This document shows positions 48,175-56,844 of a DNA stretch of 64,000 nt, in pieces. Both the position numbers and the translations under genes were made by a program. The DNA is taken from contig DASRIC010000008.1 in NCBI GenBank assembly GCA_035650215.1, positions 1-64,000 of the forward strand, given 5' to 3'. Each line of letters opens with the position of its first letter. Within the stretch, counting starts at the first letter, position 1. This DNA comes from JACVRW01 sp035650215 (lineage in GTDB: Bacteria; Actinomycetota; Thermoleophilia; Solirubrobacterales; Thermoleophilaceae). Below the pieces are notes generated by a model. That model was not told the origin of the DNA. It saw only the letters and a program-made list of their open reading frames with translations, and did no database searches.

Positions 48175-48864
48175 ATGCGTACGATCGCCATCCTCCCCGT
48201 CAAGACGTTCACGGCCGCCAAGCAGCGGCTGGCGGACAAGCTCGGAGCGGGCTCGCGGCAGGCACTTGCCCAGGCCATGTTCTCCGACGTGCTCAGCTCG
48301 CTGCGCCACGTCGACGGCCTCGACGCGGTGGTCGTGGTGACCGCGGACCGGGTAGCGGAGACCGCCGCTCTGGGCGAGCGTGTGCAGGTGCTGCGCGACA
48401 CCGAGCAGGCCGGCCAGTCGCAGGCGGCGACGATCGGCATCCGCTACGCGCAGGCGGCCGAGTATGAGCGCGTGCTCCTGGTGCCCGGCGACACCCCGCT
48501 GCTCGACGCCGCCGAGGTGGCGTCGCTCCTGGCCGCCGCGGAGCCGCTCGCGATCGTGCCGGATCGCCACGGCACAGGCACGAATGCGCTGGTGCTCGCG
48601 CCGCCCGACGCGATCGAGCCGAGCTTCGGCCCGGGGAGCTTCGACCGGCACGTCAGCGCCGCGCAGGCGTCGGGCCTCGGCTACTCGGTCGAGCGGGTCC
48701 CGAGCCTGATGTTCGACGTGGACACGCCGGACGACCTCGCCGATCTCGCCTCGGCCCTCGACGGCTGCCGCGGGCAGGCGCCCTCCACCCGCGGTGCGCT
48801 GCGCCAGCTCGACCGCTCGCGCGCCCGCGCGTCGACCCCGCGCGTGGCACCCGCGTCGGTCTGA
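48175..48864 (+). CDS. cofC: Phospholactate/PEP guanylyltransferase CofC/FbiD
   Basis: A 229-residue nucleotidyltransferase that makes the GDP-activated three-carbon unit used by CofD. The N-terminal ILPVKTFTAAKQRLA is the GTP-binding signature; VLLVPGDTPLLDAAEV holds the metal-binding Asp; DRHGTGTNALVLAPPDAIEPSFGPGSFDRH is the substrate loop. It lies between cofD and cofE. The last codons overlap the apparent CTG start of cofE (CTGA). C-terminal tail beyond the fold (about residue 200 onward) is Arg/Ala-rich and probably disordered. Confidence 0.92.
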   Translation: MRTIAILPVKTFTAAKQRLADKLGAGSRQALAQAMFSDVLSSLRHVDGLDAVVVVTADRVAETAALGERVQVLRDTEQAGQSQAATIGIRYAQAAEYERVLLVPGDTPLLDAAEVASLLAAAEPLAIVPDRHGTGTNALVLAPPDAIEPSFGPGSFDRHVSAAQASGLGYSVERVPSLMFDVDTPDDLADLASALDGCRGQAPSTRGALRQLDRSRARASTPRVAPASV

Positions 48865-49613
48865 CCGCGCTCGTCGCACGCGCGCTCCCTCCCCTCCCCC
48901 CGATCCGGGCGGGCGACGCGCTCGGCGCGCTGATCGCCGCCGCCGCGCCGCCCGACCTCGCCAGCCGCGACGTGCTCGTGGTCGCGCACAAGGTGGTGTC
49001 GAAGGCGGAGGGGCGACTGCGGCGGCTCGGCGAGATCGAGCCCGGCGAGCGCGCGCTCGCGCTGGCGGAGGAGCACGGCAAGGACGCCCGCCTCGTCCAG
49101 GCGGTGCTCGACGAGTCGACGGAGGTGCTGCGCGCTCGCGACGGCGTGCTTATCTGCGTGACCCGCCACGGTCTGGTGTGCGCGAACGCGGGCGTGGACC
49201 GCTCGAACGCCGGCGCCGAGGACGAGCTCGTGCTGCTGCCCTCCGACCCGGACGAGTCGGCGCGGGCGTTGCGCGCGGCGATCGCGGCCGAGCGCGGCGT
49301 GCGCCCGGCCGTGTTGGTGGCCGACTCCTTCGGTCGCGCCTGGCGGCTCGGGCAGTCCGACGTTGCGATCGGGGCCGCAGGCCTGGCGGCACTCGACCGC
49401 TGGCGCGGCCGCCCCGACGCCTTCGGCCGCGAGCTCACCGTGACCTCGATCGCCGTGGCCGACGGCGCAGCCGCGGCCGCCGACCTGGCCCGCACGAAGG
49501 ACTCCGGGCAGCCCGCCGTGCTGGTGCGCGGGCTCGAGCGCTACGTCACGGACGATGACGGCCCGGGGGCCGCCGAGCTGCGGCGCCCGGCCGAGGAGGA
49601 CCTGTTCCGCTAG
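48861..49613 (+). CDS. cofE: F420-0:gamma-glutamyl ligase CofE (FbiB N-terminal domain type)
   Basis: A 250-residue ligase that adds gamma-linked glutamates to F420-0 using GTP. Core motifs: VLVVAHKVVSKAEGR, LVCANAGVDRSNAG, DSFGRAWRLGQSDVAIGAAGL and FGRELTVTSIAVAD. The conserved N-terminal strand-helix (LPPIRAGDALGALIAAAA) lies upstream of the first GTG (48972), and no ATG, GTG or TTG occurs in that stretch. A CTG at 48861 overlapping the cofC stop as CTGA is the only plausible start. The protein ends after the ligase domain, so the FMN-binding C-terminal domain found in mycobacterial FbiB is absent. Confidence 0.9.
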   Translation: MTALVARALPPLPPIRAGDALGALIAAAAPPDLASRDVLVVAHKVVSKAEGRLRRLGEIEPGERALALAEEHGKDARLVQAVLDESTEVLRARDGVLICVTRHGLVCANAGVDRSNAGAEDELVLLPSDPDESARALRAAIAAERGVRPAVLVADSFGRAWRLGQSDVAIGAAGLAALDRWRGRPDAFGRELTVTSIAVADGAAAAADLARTKDSGQPAVLVRGLERYVTDDDGPGAAELRRPAEEDLFR

Positions 49614-49624
49614 CTCGCGCGCGC

Positions 49625-51118
49625 TCAGTGCTCGACGAAGTACGAGCCGGTCTCGCCGTTCGAGTAGTAGCGGCTCGTGATCGTCTTCTTGCGGGTGTAG
49701 AAGTCGACGGCGTCCGTGCCGTGGGCGTGAAGGTCGCCGAGGAAGCTGTCCTTCCAGCCCGAGAACGGGAAGAACGCCACCGGCGCCGCCACGCCGATGT
49801 TCACGCCGACCATGCCGGCGTCGACCTGGTGCTTGAAGCGCCGCACGGCCGCCCCGGACTCCGTGAAGATCGACACGCCGTTGCCGAACCGGCTGCGCGC
49901 GATCGTCTCGATCGCCTCGTCGAGGGTGTCGACCCGGATCAGCGACAGCACCGGGCCGAAGATCTCCTGCTTCACGATCTCCATCTCCGTGGTCGCGCCG
50001 TCGAGGATGGTCGCGCCCACGTAGCAGCCGCCTGCGTCCCCGGCCTCGCGGCCGTCGACGACCAGCTCCGCGCCCTCGCCGACGCCGGTGTCGATCAGCG
50101 ACAGGATCCGCTCGCGTGCCGGCGCCGAGACCACCGGGCCGAGCTCGCTGTCCTCGTCGAGCCCATCGCCGACCCGGATCGCCTCGGCCGCCGCCTTCAG
50201 GGGCGGCAGCAGGCGGTCGTGGGCCTCGCCGACCGTGACCACCACCGAGCCGGCCATGCAGCGCTGGCCGGCGGCCCCGAAGGCCGAGCCGATGATGCCC
50301 TGCACGGTCTTGTCGATCACGGCGTCCGGCATCACTACCATGTGGTTCTTCGCCCCGCCGAGCGCCTGCACCCGCTTGCCCGCCTTCGCGGAGCGCTCGT
50401 AGACGATCTTCGCCACCGGCGCCGAGCCCACGAACGAGACCGCGTCGATGCCGGGGTGGTCGAGGATCCCCTCCACCACCTCGCGCCCGCCGTTCACGAG
50501 GTTCACCACGCCCGGCGGGAGATCGAGGGAGTCCAGCACCTCGAATGCGAGCTGCTGCGTGAGCGGCACCTGCTCCGAGGGCTTCAGCACGAACGTGTTG
50601 CCGCAGCCGATCGCGAACGGCAGGAACCAGAACGGCACCATCGCCGGGAAGTTGAAGGGCACGATCGCCGCGCAAACCCCGACCGGCTGGCGGATCGTCT
50701 CGGCGTCGATGCCGCGCGACACGTCCTCGAGCACCCGGCCCTGCATCGTCGTGGGGATGGCGCAGGCCGCTTCGACCATCTCGATCATGCGGGCCACCTC
50801 GGCCCGCGCGTCGCCGATCGTCTTGCCCATCTCCGTGGTCACCGAGCGCGCCAGCTCCTCGTGCCGGTTCGAGAGCCCCTCGCGCAGCCCGAACAGGGCG
50901 CGCGCCCGCGCGATCACGCTCACCTCACGCCACACAGGGAGCGCGTCCCGCGCGGCGCGAACCGCCGCGTCGAGATCGCTCGCCGAGGAGAGCGGCACCC
51001 GCGCCAGCACCTCGCCGGACGCCGGGTTGGTCACGTCGAGGGCGTCCGTGCTCGTGGCCGGCCGCCACTCGCCGGCGACGTAGTTGTCAAGGAGGCGTGT
51101 GGCGGTCGTGGCTTCCAT
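49625..51118 (-). CDS. mmsA: Methylmalonate-semialdehyde dehydrogenase (CoA-acylating)
   Basis: A 497-residue aldehyde dehydrogenase that converts malonate or methylmalonate semialdehyde to acetyl- or propionyl-CoA. PFNFPAMVPFWFLPFAIGCGN and LKPSEQVPLT are the family's cofactor segments; the catalytic Cys is C287 in FGAAGQRCMAGSV. LGGAKNHMVVMPDA replaces the general-base glutamate of ordinary ALDHs, a hallmark of the CoA-dependent MMSDH group. Start ATG at 51118 preceded by AGGA; ATG at 51127 is also possible. It lies 10 bp after fbiC on the same strand, hence probably cotranscribed with it. Works in valine or myo-inositol catabolism. Confidence 0.93.
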   Translation of the reverse strand: MEATTATRLLDNYVAGEWRPATSTDALDVTNPASGEVLARVPLSSASDLDAAVRAARDALPVWREVSVIARARALFGLREGLSNRHEELARSVTTEMGKTIGDARAEVARMIEMVEAACAIPTTMQGRVLEDVSRGIDAETIRQPVGVCAAIVPFNFPAMVPFWFLPFAIGCGNTFVLKPSEQVPLTQQLAFEVLDSLDLPPGVVNLVNGGREVVEGILDHPGIDAVSFVGSAPVAKIVYERSAKAGKRVQALGGAKNHMVVMPDAVIDKTVQGIIGSAFGAAGQRCMAGSVVVTVGEAHDRLLPPLKAAAEAIRVGDGLDEDSELGPVVSAPARERILSLIDTGVGEGAELVVDGREAGDAGGCYVGATILDGATTEMEIVKQEIFGPVLSLIRVDTLDEAIETIARSRFGNGVSIFTESGAAVRRFKHQVDAGMVGVNIGVAAPVAFFPFSGWKDSFLGDLHAHGTDAVDFYTRKKTITSRYYSNGETGSYFVEH

Positions 51119-51128
51119 GTGGGTCATC

Positions 51129-53312
51129 CTAGGCCGCAACGGGCAGGTCGTGGCGGCGCAGGATGCCGTAGAGCGTGTCGCGCTCGGCGGCGGGGCGGCC
51201 CGCGCGATGGGCGGCGCCGATCAGGTCCGAGGGCTCGAGCCTCACGCCGTGGTAGGAGCCCGCCAGGCGGCTGATCGACTCCTCCATCAGCGTGCCGCCG
51301 AGGTCGTTCACGCCCCAGTCGAGCGCCTCGGTGGCGGCGTCGAGGCCCATCTTCACCCAGCTCGCCTGGAGGCTCGGGATCGTCTTGCCGAGGGCGAGGC
51401 GGAAGGCCGCCGTGTGCTTGAGGTTCTCCTCCCGCGAGATCTCCTCGATCCCGTGCGTGCGGCCGAGCAGGGTGTGGAAGGGGATGAACGAGAGCGGCAC
51501 GAACTCGGTGAAGCCGCCCGTCCGCTCCTGCAGCTCGCGCACCACGCGCATGTGCTCGGCGAGCTCCCAGGGCTCCTCGATGTGCCCGAACATGACGGTG
51601 ACCGTCGAGCGCACGCCCGCAGCGTGCGCCGCCTCGATGAGCTCGACCCAGCGCGCCACCGGCAGCTTGTTGGGCGAGATGCGCTCGCGCACGCCGTCGT
51701 GCAGCACCTCGGCGGCGGTGCCGGGCGTGGAGCCGAGACCCGCTTCCACCAGGCGCGCGAACACCTCCGGCAGCGGCAGCTCGCGCGCCATCGCGTCGAT
51801 CTCCATCGGCGAGTAGGCGTGCAGGTGGATCTGCGGCGCGATCCGCTTTGCCAGCCGCAGCCAGCCCAGGTAGTCCTCGATCGTCCAGTCCGGGTGGATG
51901 CCCGACTGCATGCAGATCTCGGTGGCGCCGAACTCGACGGCCTCGAGGACCCGCCCGCGGAACTCCCCCTCGGAGTGCTCGTACGCGTCCGGCGAGCGGC
52001 GCCCCTGGCCGAAGCCGCAGAAGGCGCAGCCCACGGTGCACACGTTCGAGACGTTGATGTTGCGGTTCACGACGAAGGTGACGAGGTCGCCCGCCAGCTC
52101 GCGGCGCAGCTCGTCGGCGGCCTGGCGCATGTCCTCGATCGCCTCGGGCCGGTCCTCCGCAAACAGGGCGGTGAGCTCCTCCTCGGAGAGCGCGCGGCCG
52201 TCGCGGCCCTTCGGGATCGCGCCCGCCACGAGCTCGCGCCTGATGTGCCGCTCCGAGCGGCGCCCTGAGCCGCGCCGCGGGATGAAGCTCCAGTACTTCA
52301 GCTTGATCACGTCGAGCACGCTCTGGTCGACCCAGTGCGGATCCATGTACTGCGGGTAGACGCAGAGCCGTTCGGTGAGCGCGTAGCCACGCGGGGCGAG
52401 CTGCTTGCGCATCCGGTGGACCGACGGGAACGGATGCTCGGGCGAGATGTGGTCGCCGTTGGCCGACAGGCCGCCGAGGTCGGTGGCGCCCTCCTCCACG
52501 AGCGGCAGCCACCACTCGGACAGGTTCGGCGGGATCTGCACCCCCAAGTCGGGCATCAGCCGCCGGCATTCGCGCACCAGCAGGCGCAGCTCGTCGAGCG
52601 ACACCTCCTGGCCCCAGGCGGGCATGGGCGCCGCATCGCCATACCGCCCGGCGGCCTGGGCCTCGTCGGCGATCTGCGCCGGCTCGGCCCCGTAGTAGCG
52701 CGGGTGGGGCACGAAGTTCTGGAGGATCACCTCCTGGAGGTGGCCGTACTCGGCGTGCACCTCCGCCAGTGCCTCGAGCGCCGCCACCCGCTCCTCGAGG
52801 CTCTCGCCGATGCCCACGAGGATCCCTGTGGTGAATGGAATGCGCAGCTCGCCGGCGGCGCGGATCGTGTCGAGCCGGCGCTCCGGGTGCTTGGTGGGGG
52901 AGCCCTGGTGCACCACGAGGTCCGGATTCACGGACTCGAGCATCATCCCCTGCGAGGCGGTGACCTCGCGGAGCCGGGCGAGGTCCTCGCTCGGCAGCAC
53001 GCCGAGGTTCGTGTGCGGCAGCATGCCGCGCTCGAGCGCGCGCTGGCACGCCCAGGCCACGTAGGCGGTGAAGTCCCCGTGCCCGTATTCGGCCAGCCTG
53101 GCCGCCACCTCCGGGTTCACCTCCGGCCGCTCGCCGGTGAGCACGAGCAGCTCCTTGGCCCCGCGGCGGGCGGCGTCGTCGAGCAGGCGCTCGACCTCGT
53201 CAGGCGGGTACAGGTGAGCCTGGTGCGTGGCGAAAGCGCAGTACTTGCAGTAGCACTGACACGTCCGCGACAGCGAGAGCGTGAAGTTCCTCGAGAAGGT
53301 GACCCGCCTCAT
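51129..53312 (-). CDS. fbiC: Fo synthase FbiC (fused CofH-CofG radical SAM enzymes)
   Basis: A 727-residue fusion of two radical SAM enzymes making 7,8-didemethyl-8-hydroxy-5-deazariboflavin from tyrosine and the ribityl-diaminopyrimidine. The first domain (CofG-like) has its CxxxCxxC cluster at C18, C22, C25 (TCQCYCKYC); the second (CofH-like) at C425, C429, C432 (CTVGCAFC). Both [4Fe-4S] sites are intact. EVILQNFVPHPRYYG and MFGHIEEPWELAEHMRVVRELQ are typical segments. Same order as in actinobacterial FbiC. It sits on the strand opposite cofDCE, with mmsA between them, so the whole pathway is encoded within 6.2 kb. Own promoter presumably in the divergent gap at 53313-53348. Confidence 0.95.
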   Translation of the reverse strand: MRRVTFSRNFTLSLSRTCQCYCKYCAFATHQAHLYPPDEVERLLDDAARRGAKELLVLTGERPEVNPEVAARLAEYGHGDFTAYVAWACQRALERGMLPHTNLGVLPSEDLARLREVTASQGMMLESVNPDLVVHQGSPTKHPERRLDTIRAAGELRIPFTTGILVGIGESLEERVAALEALAEVHAEYGHLQEVILQNFVPHPRYYGAEPAQIADEAQAAGRYGDAAPMPAWGQEVSLDELRLLVRECRRLMPDLGVQIPPNLSEWWLPLVEEGATDLGGLSANGDHISPEHPFPSVHRMRKQLAPRGYALTERLCVYPQYMDPHWVDQSVLDVIKLKYWSFIPRRGSGRRSERHIRRELVAGAIPKGRDGRALSEEELTALFAEDRPEAIEDMRQAADELRRELAGDLVTFVVNRNINVSNVCTVGCAFCGFGQGRRSPDAYEHSEGEFRGRVLEAVEFGATEICMQSGIHPDWTIEDYLGWLRLAKRIAPQIHLHAYSPMEIDAMARELPLPEVFARLVEAGLGSTPGTAAEVLHDGVRERISPNKLPVARWVELIEAAHAAGVRSTVTVMFGHIEEPWELAEHMRVVRELQERTGGFTEFVPLSFIPFHTLLGRTHGIEEISREENLKHTAAFRLALGKTIPSLQASWVKMGLDAATEALDWGVNDLGGTLMEESISRLAGSYHGVRLEPSDLIGAAHRAGRPAAERDTLYGILRRHDLPVAA

Positions 53313-53348
53313 GCGGGACCAAAGCTACCGTCCCTAGGGTTCGCGCCT

Positions 53349-54287
53349 GTGCGTCGCCTCGCCCTGCTCGCGATCGCCCTGCTCGCCCTGCCCGGCTGCG
53401 GCGGCGGGTCCGATGACGGCGAGCGGGTGACGCTCGCGCTCGACTTCCAGCCAAACCCGGTTCATGCCGGGATCTTCGCCGCCGAGCGGGAGCGGCTCGA
53501 CGAGCGCGAGGGCGTGGACCTGCGCGTGCGCGTGCCGGCCGCCTCCACCGATTCGCTCAAGCTCCTGGCCGCCGGCCGCGCCGACATCAGCGTGGTTGAC
53601 ATCCACGACCTCGGCCTGGCGCGCCAGGCCGGCAGCGACGTGGTGGGAGTCGGCGCCCTCGTGCAACGGCCGCTGGCCGCGGTGATCGCGCGCCGGGAGC
53701 GCGTGACTCGCCCGCGCGACCTCGAGGGCAAGCGCGTGGGCGTGACCGGCCTGCCGTCCGACGACGCCGTGCTGCGCTCGATCGTGGAGGCCGACGGCGG
53801 CGACTTCGAGCGCGTGCGGCGCGTGACGATCGGCTTCTCGGCCGTGCCCACCCTGATCGCCGGCCGCGTGGACGCCGTGGTCTCGTTCTGGAACGCCGAG
53901 GGGGTGGCGCTGCGCCGGCGCGGAGTCGCCACGCGAGAGTTCCGCGTCGACGACTTCGGCGCTCCCTCATATCCCGAGCTCGTGCTCGTGGCCGAGCGCG
54001 ACACGCTGGAGGAGCGCCGCGAGCTCGTGGAGAGCACGCTCGACGCCCTTCGCGCCGGTACGCGCGCCGCCCTGGCCGACCGGCCCGCCGCCGTGCAGGA
54101 CATCGCGCGTGCTTCCGGGGCCGACGAGCCGCTCGTGCGCGCACAGCTCGCCGCGGTGGCGCCGGCGCTCACGCCGCCGATCGCGCTCGACCGCGCCGCG
54201 CTGCGCGGCTGGGCAGAGTTCGACGCCCGGCTCGGGATCCTCGACGCGCGGCCAGACGTGGCCGAGGCGTTCTCAGCCGGAGGCTGA
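53349..54287 (+). CDS. Lipoprotein substrate-binding protein, NMT1/THI5-like
   Basis: A 312-residue ABC-type solute-binding protein with a lipobox (LLALPGCGGG, Cys about residue 17). The mature domain starts RVTLALDFQPNPVHAGIFAAE, the NMT1/THI5 signature for pyrimidine (thiamine precursor), riboflavin-like or taurine-type ligands. GKRVGVTGLPSDDAVLRSIV and VVSFWNAEGVALRRRG support this. GTG start at 53349. No permease or ATPase gene is next to it in the window, so it either works with a distant transporter or is orphan. Its 3' end overlaps the convergent 54273 gene by 15 bp. Confidence 0.85.
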   Translation: MRRLALLAIALLALPGCGGGSDDGERVTLALDFQPNPVHAGIFAAERERLDEREGVDLRVRVPAASTDSLKLLAAGRADISVVDIHDLGLARQAGSDVVGVGALVQRPLAAVIARRERVTRPRDLEGKRVGVTGLPSDDAVLRSIVEADGGDFERVRRVTIGFSAVPTLIAGRVDAVVSFWNAEGVALRRRGVATREFRVDDFGAPSYPELVLVAERDTLEERRELVESTLDALRAGTRAALADRPAAVQDIARASGADEPLVRAQLAAVAPALTPPIALDRAALRGWAEFDARLGILDARPDVAEAFSAGG

Positions 54288-54590
54288 CAGCAGCGAGTCC
54301 ACGAGCGCCACCGGCTCGCGCGCCATGCGGGAGCGCGGCACCACCCGCTCGAAGCCCGCCTCCTCCGCGCGCCGGCGCACGTCCTGCTCCACGTGGCTGT
54401 AGAAGCCGAGCCGCGGCAGATCGCGGCCGGCCGACTCGGCGATGCGCGCGTCGGGCTCCGCGGTGAGGTCGACCACGAGCAGCTCGGCCTCCTCCCCCGC
54501 TCCCACCGGCTCGTGCCCGCCGGCGCGCAGCGCCCCCTGAAGCTTCGAGCCGAAGAGCAGGTCGGGGCAGAGGAGCGCCACGCGCGCCAC
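54273..54590 (-). CDS. Small receiver-fold-like protein, unknown
   Basis: A 105-residue protein: VARVALLCPDLLFGSKLQGALRAGG, ELLVVDLTAEPDARI, LPRLGFYSHVEQDVRRRAEEAGF. The alternation looks like a CheY-type fold (LLFGSKL...LLVVDL...GFYSHV) but the phospho-acceptor region has Asp-Leu-Thr rather than the usual pattern, and the partner Asp pair is absent. Probably a pseudo-receiver (inference). GTG start at 54590, 8 bp after the stop of the preceding small gene. Confidence 0.6.
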   Translation of the reverse strand: MARVALLCPDLLFGSKLQGALRAGGHEPVGAGEEAELLVVDLTAEPDARIAESAGRDLPRLGFYSHVEQDVRRRAEEAGFERVVPRSRMAREPVALVDSLLSASG

Positions 54591-54598
54591 GGCAACCC

Positions 54599-54961
54599 CT
54601 ACTGGGCGCGACGCTCGCGGAACTCCCGGCGCACCGACTCCGGGCGGCCCCACATCTGCGTGACCTCCACGCGGCCGGAACGGGCCTCGCGCATCGCGAG
54701 CTCGCCGGCGATGCCCAGCCCGTCGAGCAGCGCGAGCGTGCCCTCCACGCTCTCCGCCGCGGCGCCGTGACCGAAGCTGTGCGCCACGCGCAGCCGCCAG
54801 TGCCAGTCGTGCTGCGAGTAGGGCATCGCGTTGACCTGCACCATCAGCGTGGCCGCCTCGACGTAGCGGTCCTCGTCCGCGATCCGCAGGTCGAGCTCGA
54901 GCTGCGTCCAGTCGGGCGGGAGCGCGTCCACGTAGCCCCGGAAGTCCTCGGCGAGCGCCAT
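54599..54961 (-). CDS. Conserved-looking small protein, unknown
   Basis: A 120-residue soluble protein starting MALAEDFRGYVDALPPDWTQLELDLRIADE and containing a central SQHDWHWRLRVAHSFGHGAA and an Arg/Glu-rich C-terminus. No family recognised. It lies 12 bp downstream of the DtxR-like gene on the same strand, so it is likely the fourth gene of the multicopper oxidase-ZIP-DtxR transcript or starts from the same region. The His/Trp cluster could be a metal or ligand site but nothing supports this beyond context. Confidence 0.6.
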   Translation of the reverse strand: MALAEDFRGYVDALPPDWTQLELDLRIADEDRYVEAATLMVQVNAMPYSQHDWHWRLRVAHSFGHGAAAESVEGTLALLDGLGIAGELAMREARSGRVEVTQMWGRPESVRREFRERRAQ

Positions 54962-54973
54962 GCGGGCGCAAGC

Positions 54974-55660
54974 CTACCGGTGGGGCTCGACCCGCATCGC
55001 GCGGGCGAGCTGGTCGCCCAGCGCGTGCTCGCGCCCTCCGGAGAGCACCCGGAGCGGCCCGCCGAACGGCTCGCGGCCGGCGAGCTCGAGTTCGTCGCCC
55101 GGGGCGATCCCGCGGTCGGACAGGTAGCGCAGCATCTCGGAATTCGAGTCCGAAACTCGCGCGAAGCGCGCCCGCTCGCCCGACCGCAGCTCGGAGAGCG
55201 CGAGCGTGGGCGCCTCGTCGATCTCGCCGTCGGCGGTGGGGATCGGGTCCCCGTGCGGGTCGTGCGTGGGATTGCCGAGCTTGGCCGCGATCAGCTCCGA
55301 GAGCTCCGGGGAGATCGCGTGCTCGAGCACCTCGGCCTCCTCGTGCACGCGGTCCCAGGACATGCCGAGCGCCTCGGCGAGGTAGAGCTCGAGCAACCGG
55401 TGGTGGCGCACCACCTCGAGGGCGACGCGCGTGCCGGCCCCGGTCAGGCGAACGCCGTGGTACGGCTCGCGCGACACCAGCCCCATCGCCTCGAGCCGCT
55501 TGACCATCGCCGACGCCGAGGCCGGCGACACGTGCAGCCGCTCCGCGATCGCCGAGGTGGAGACCGGCGAGTCGCTGCGCTGCGCGATCGACCAGATCGC
55601 CTTCGCGTAGTCCTGGACGGCGTTCGAGACCTCTTCGCGCGTGTCGGCTCTCGTTGCCAT
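54974..55660 (-). CDS. DtxR/MntR-family metal-dependent repressor
   Basis: A 228-residue regulator. Winged helix: VQDYAKAIWSIAQRSDSPVSTSAIAERLHVSPASASAMVKRLEAMGLVSRE; dimer/metal domain: VRHHRLLELYLAEALGMSWDRVHEEAEVLEHAISPEL with the Glu/His ligands (EEAEVLEHA); C-terminal FeoA-like SH3 domain starting about residue 150. The family represses metal uptake genes when Mn2+, Fe2+ or Zn2+ is bound. The ATG overlaps the ZIP stop codon (TGATG). A perfect TTTAGTC-TT-GACTAAA palindrome upstream of the operon's first gene is its most likely site. Confidence 0.9.
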   Translation of the reverse strand: MATRADTREEVSNAVQDYAKAIWSIAQRSDSPVSTSAIAERLHVSPASASAMVKRLEAMGLVSREPYHGVRLTGAGTRVALEVVRHHRLLELYLAEALGMSWDRVHEEAEVLEHAISPELSELIAAKLGNPTHDPHGDPIPTADGEIDEAPTLALSELRSGERARFARVSDSNSEMLRYLSDRGIAPGDELELAGREPFGGPLRVLSGGREHALGDQLARAMRVEPHR

Positions 55661-56835
55661 CAGACGGAGACCAGCAGGCCGGTTGCATACATCACGACCA
55701 GGCCGGCAAGGAGCCCACCGACGGCCAGCGGGTGGAGCAGCCGCCCCGCACCGTCGCGCACCTGCGGCGCGATCTGCACCACCACGCGGGCGATCGCGCC
55801 GGCGCCGACGCCGAACAGGAGCGCCGCCAGGCTCGGGTTGAAGGCCGAGGCGCCGACCCAGGCGCCGAGCACCGCGGGCGCGCCGGCCAGCACCCCGAGC
55901 GCGACCAGGCGCATGATCCGCACGCGGCCCTCGCGCGCCGCCGGCGCGACGATCGCGAGTCCCTCGGTGGTGTTGTGAAGCGCGAAGCCGACCACGAGGG
56001 TGGCGCCGAGCGCCAGCGACCCGATCGCGTAGGCGGACCCGATCGCCAGCCCCTCGCCCAGGTTGTGGAGCCCGATTCCGAGCGCGACCAGGAAGGCCGC
56101 GCGGTAGCCAACGGCCCCCTTGCCGCCGAGCCGGGCGTCGACCCCCGCGAGCAGCAGGTAGGCCGCAGCCGCGCCCAGCCATACCAGCGCGGCGCCGCCG
56201 AGCGACTCGGGCCCGGTGCCGGCCAGTGCGGTGCCCTCGAGCAGGGCGTCGACGCCCAGGAAGGCGAGCAGCCCGATCGTGAAGGCGAGCAGGAAGCGCA
56301 TCCAGCGCGCGTCGACGCCGCGCACCCAGGGCAGCCACAGCATCCCGATCGCCACCGGGATCACGCCCACATAGAGGCCGATCAGCGCCATCAGCCCGTA
56401 GAAGCCGAGGTCGGCGTCCGGGGTCTCCACCGCGGCGTCGATCTCGTGCGTGATCGTGACCCCGGTGGAGGTGAGCATGCTCACCTCGTACGACTGCCCC
56501 TCGATCCAGGGGTAGCTCACGTCCAGCTCGGCGCCGCCGAGGCGCCCGATGTTCTCCTCCGACTGGGTGAACGACGCGAACCCGTCGTTCACGATCACCT
56601 GTCGCACCTCGACCGGATCGGCGCCGTCGTTTCGCACGTGGAGCTGGATCTGGCCTGGCTCGAGCACCGTCCGCTCGACCGCGAGCTCCTCCTGCGGGAC
56701 CCCGATCCGGTCCAGCCCGGGCGCGTCGAGCACCACGAACAGACCGATCGCGAGAGCGAGGATCACGAGCGGCGCCAGCCCGGCGAGCCAGACCGGGGCG
56801 CGCGAACGCGTCCGTGGAGCGGTGGCGGCCTCCAT
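55660..56835 (-). CDS. ZIP family metal transporter with extracytoplasmic N-terminal domain
   Basis: A 391-residue protein. After one TM anchor (WLAGLAPLVILALAIGLFVVL) comes a domain of about 90 residues of beta type (cupredoxin- or Ig-like: GQIQLHVRNDGADPVEVRQVIVND). Then eight helices with the ZIP signatures HNLGEGLAIGSA and GFALHNTTEGLAI, which supply the binuclear metal site. ZIP proteins import Zn2+, Mn2+ or Fe2+. The N-terminal extension is unusual for bacterial ZIPs. It lies between the multicopper oxidase and DtxR genes, and its stop overlaps the regulator start, so metal-responsive control is expected. Confidence 0.85.
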   Translation of the reverse strand: MEAATAPRTRSRAPVWLAGLAPLVILALAIGLFVVLDAPGLDRIGVPQEELAVERTVLEPGQIQLHVRNDGADPVEVRQVIVNDGFASFTQSEENIGRLGGAELDVSYPWIEGQSYEVSMLTSTGVTITHEIDAAVETPDADLGFYGLMALIGLYVGVIPVAIGMLWLPWVRGVDARWMRFLLAFTIGLLAFLGVDALLEGTALAGTGPESLGGAALVWLGAAAAYLLLAGVDARLGGKGAVGYRAAFLVALGIGLHNLGEGLAIGSAYAIGSLALGATLVVGFALHNTTEGLAIVAPAAREGRVRIMRLVALGVLAGAPAVLGAWVGASAFNPSLAALLFGVGAGAIARVVVQIAPQVRDGAGRLLHPLAVGGLLAGLVVMYATGLLVSV

Positions 56836-56844
56836 CAGTCGGAG

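Noticed and set aside
48972..49613. cofE starting at the internal GTG (48972)
   Set aside because: That start would delete a conserved N-terminal segment (IRAGDALGALIAAAAPP) that continues in frame upstream to the cofC stop.
53349..54287. Thiamine-precursor transport operon
   Set aside because: Only the binding protein is present; no permease, ATPase, thi gene or TPP riboswitch is visible nearby.
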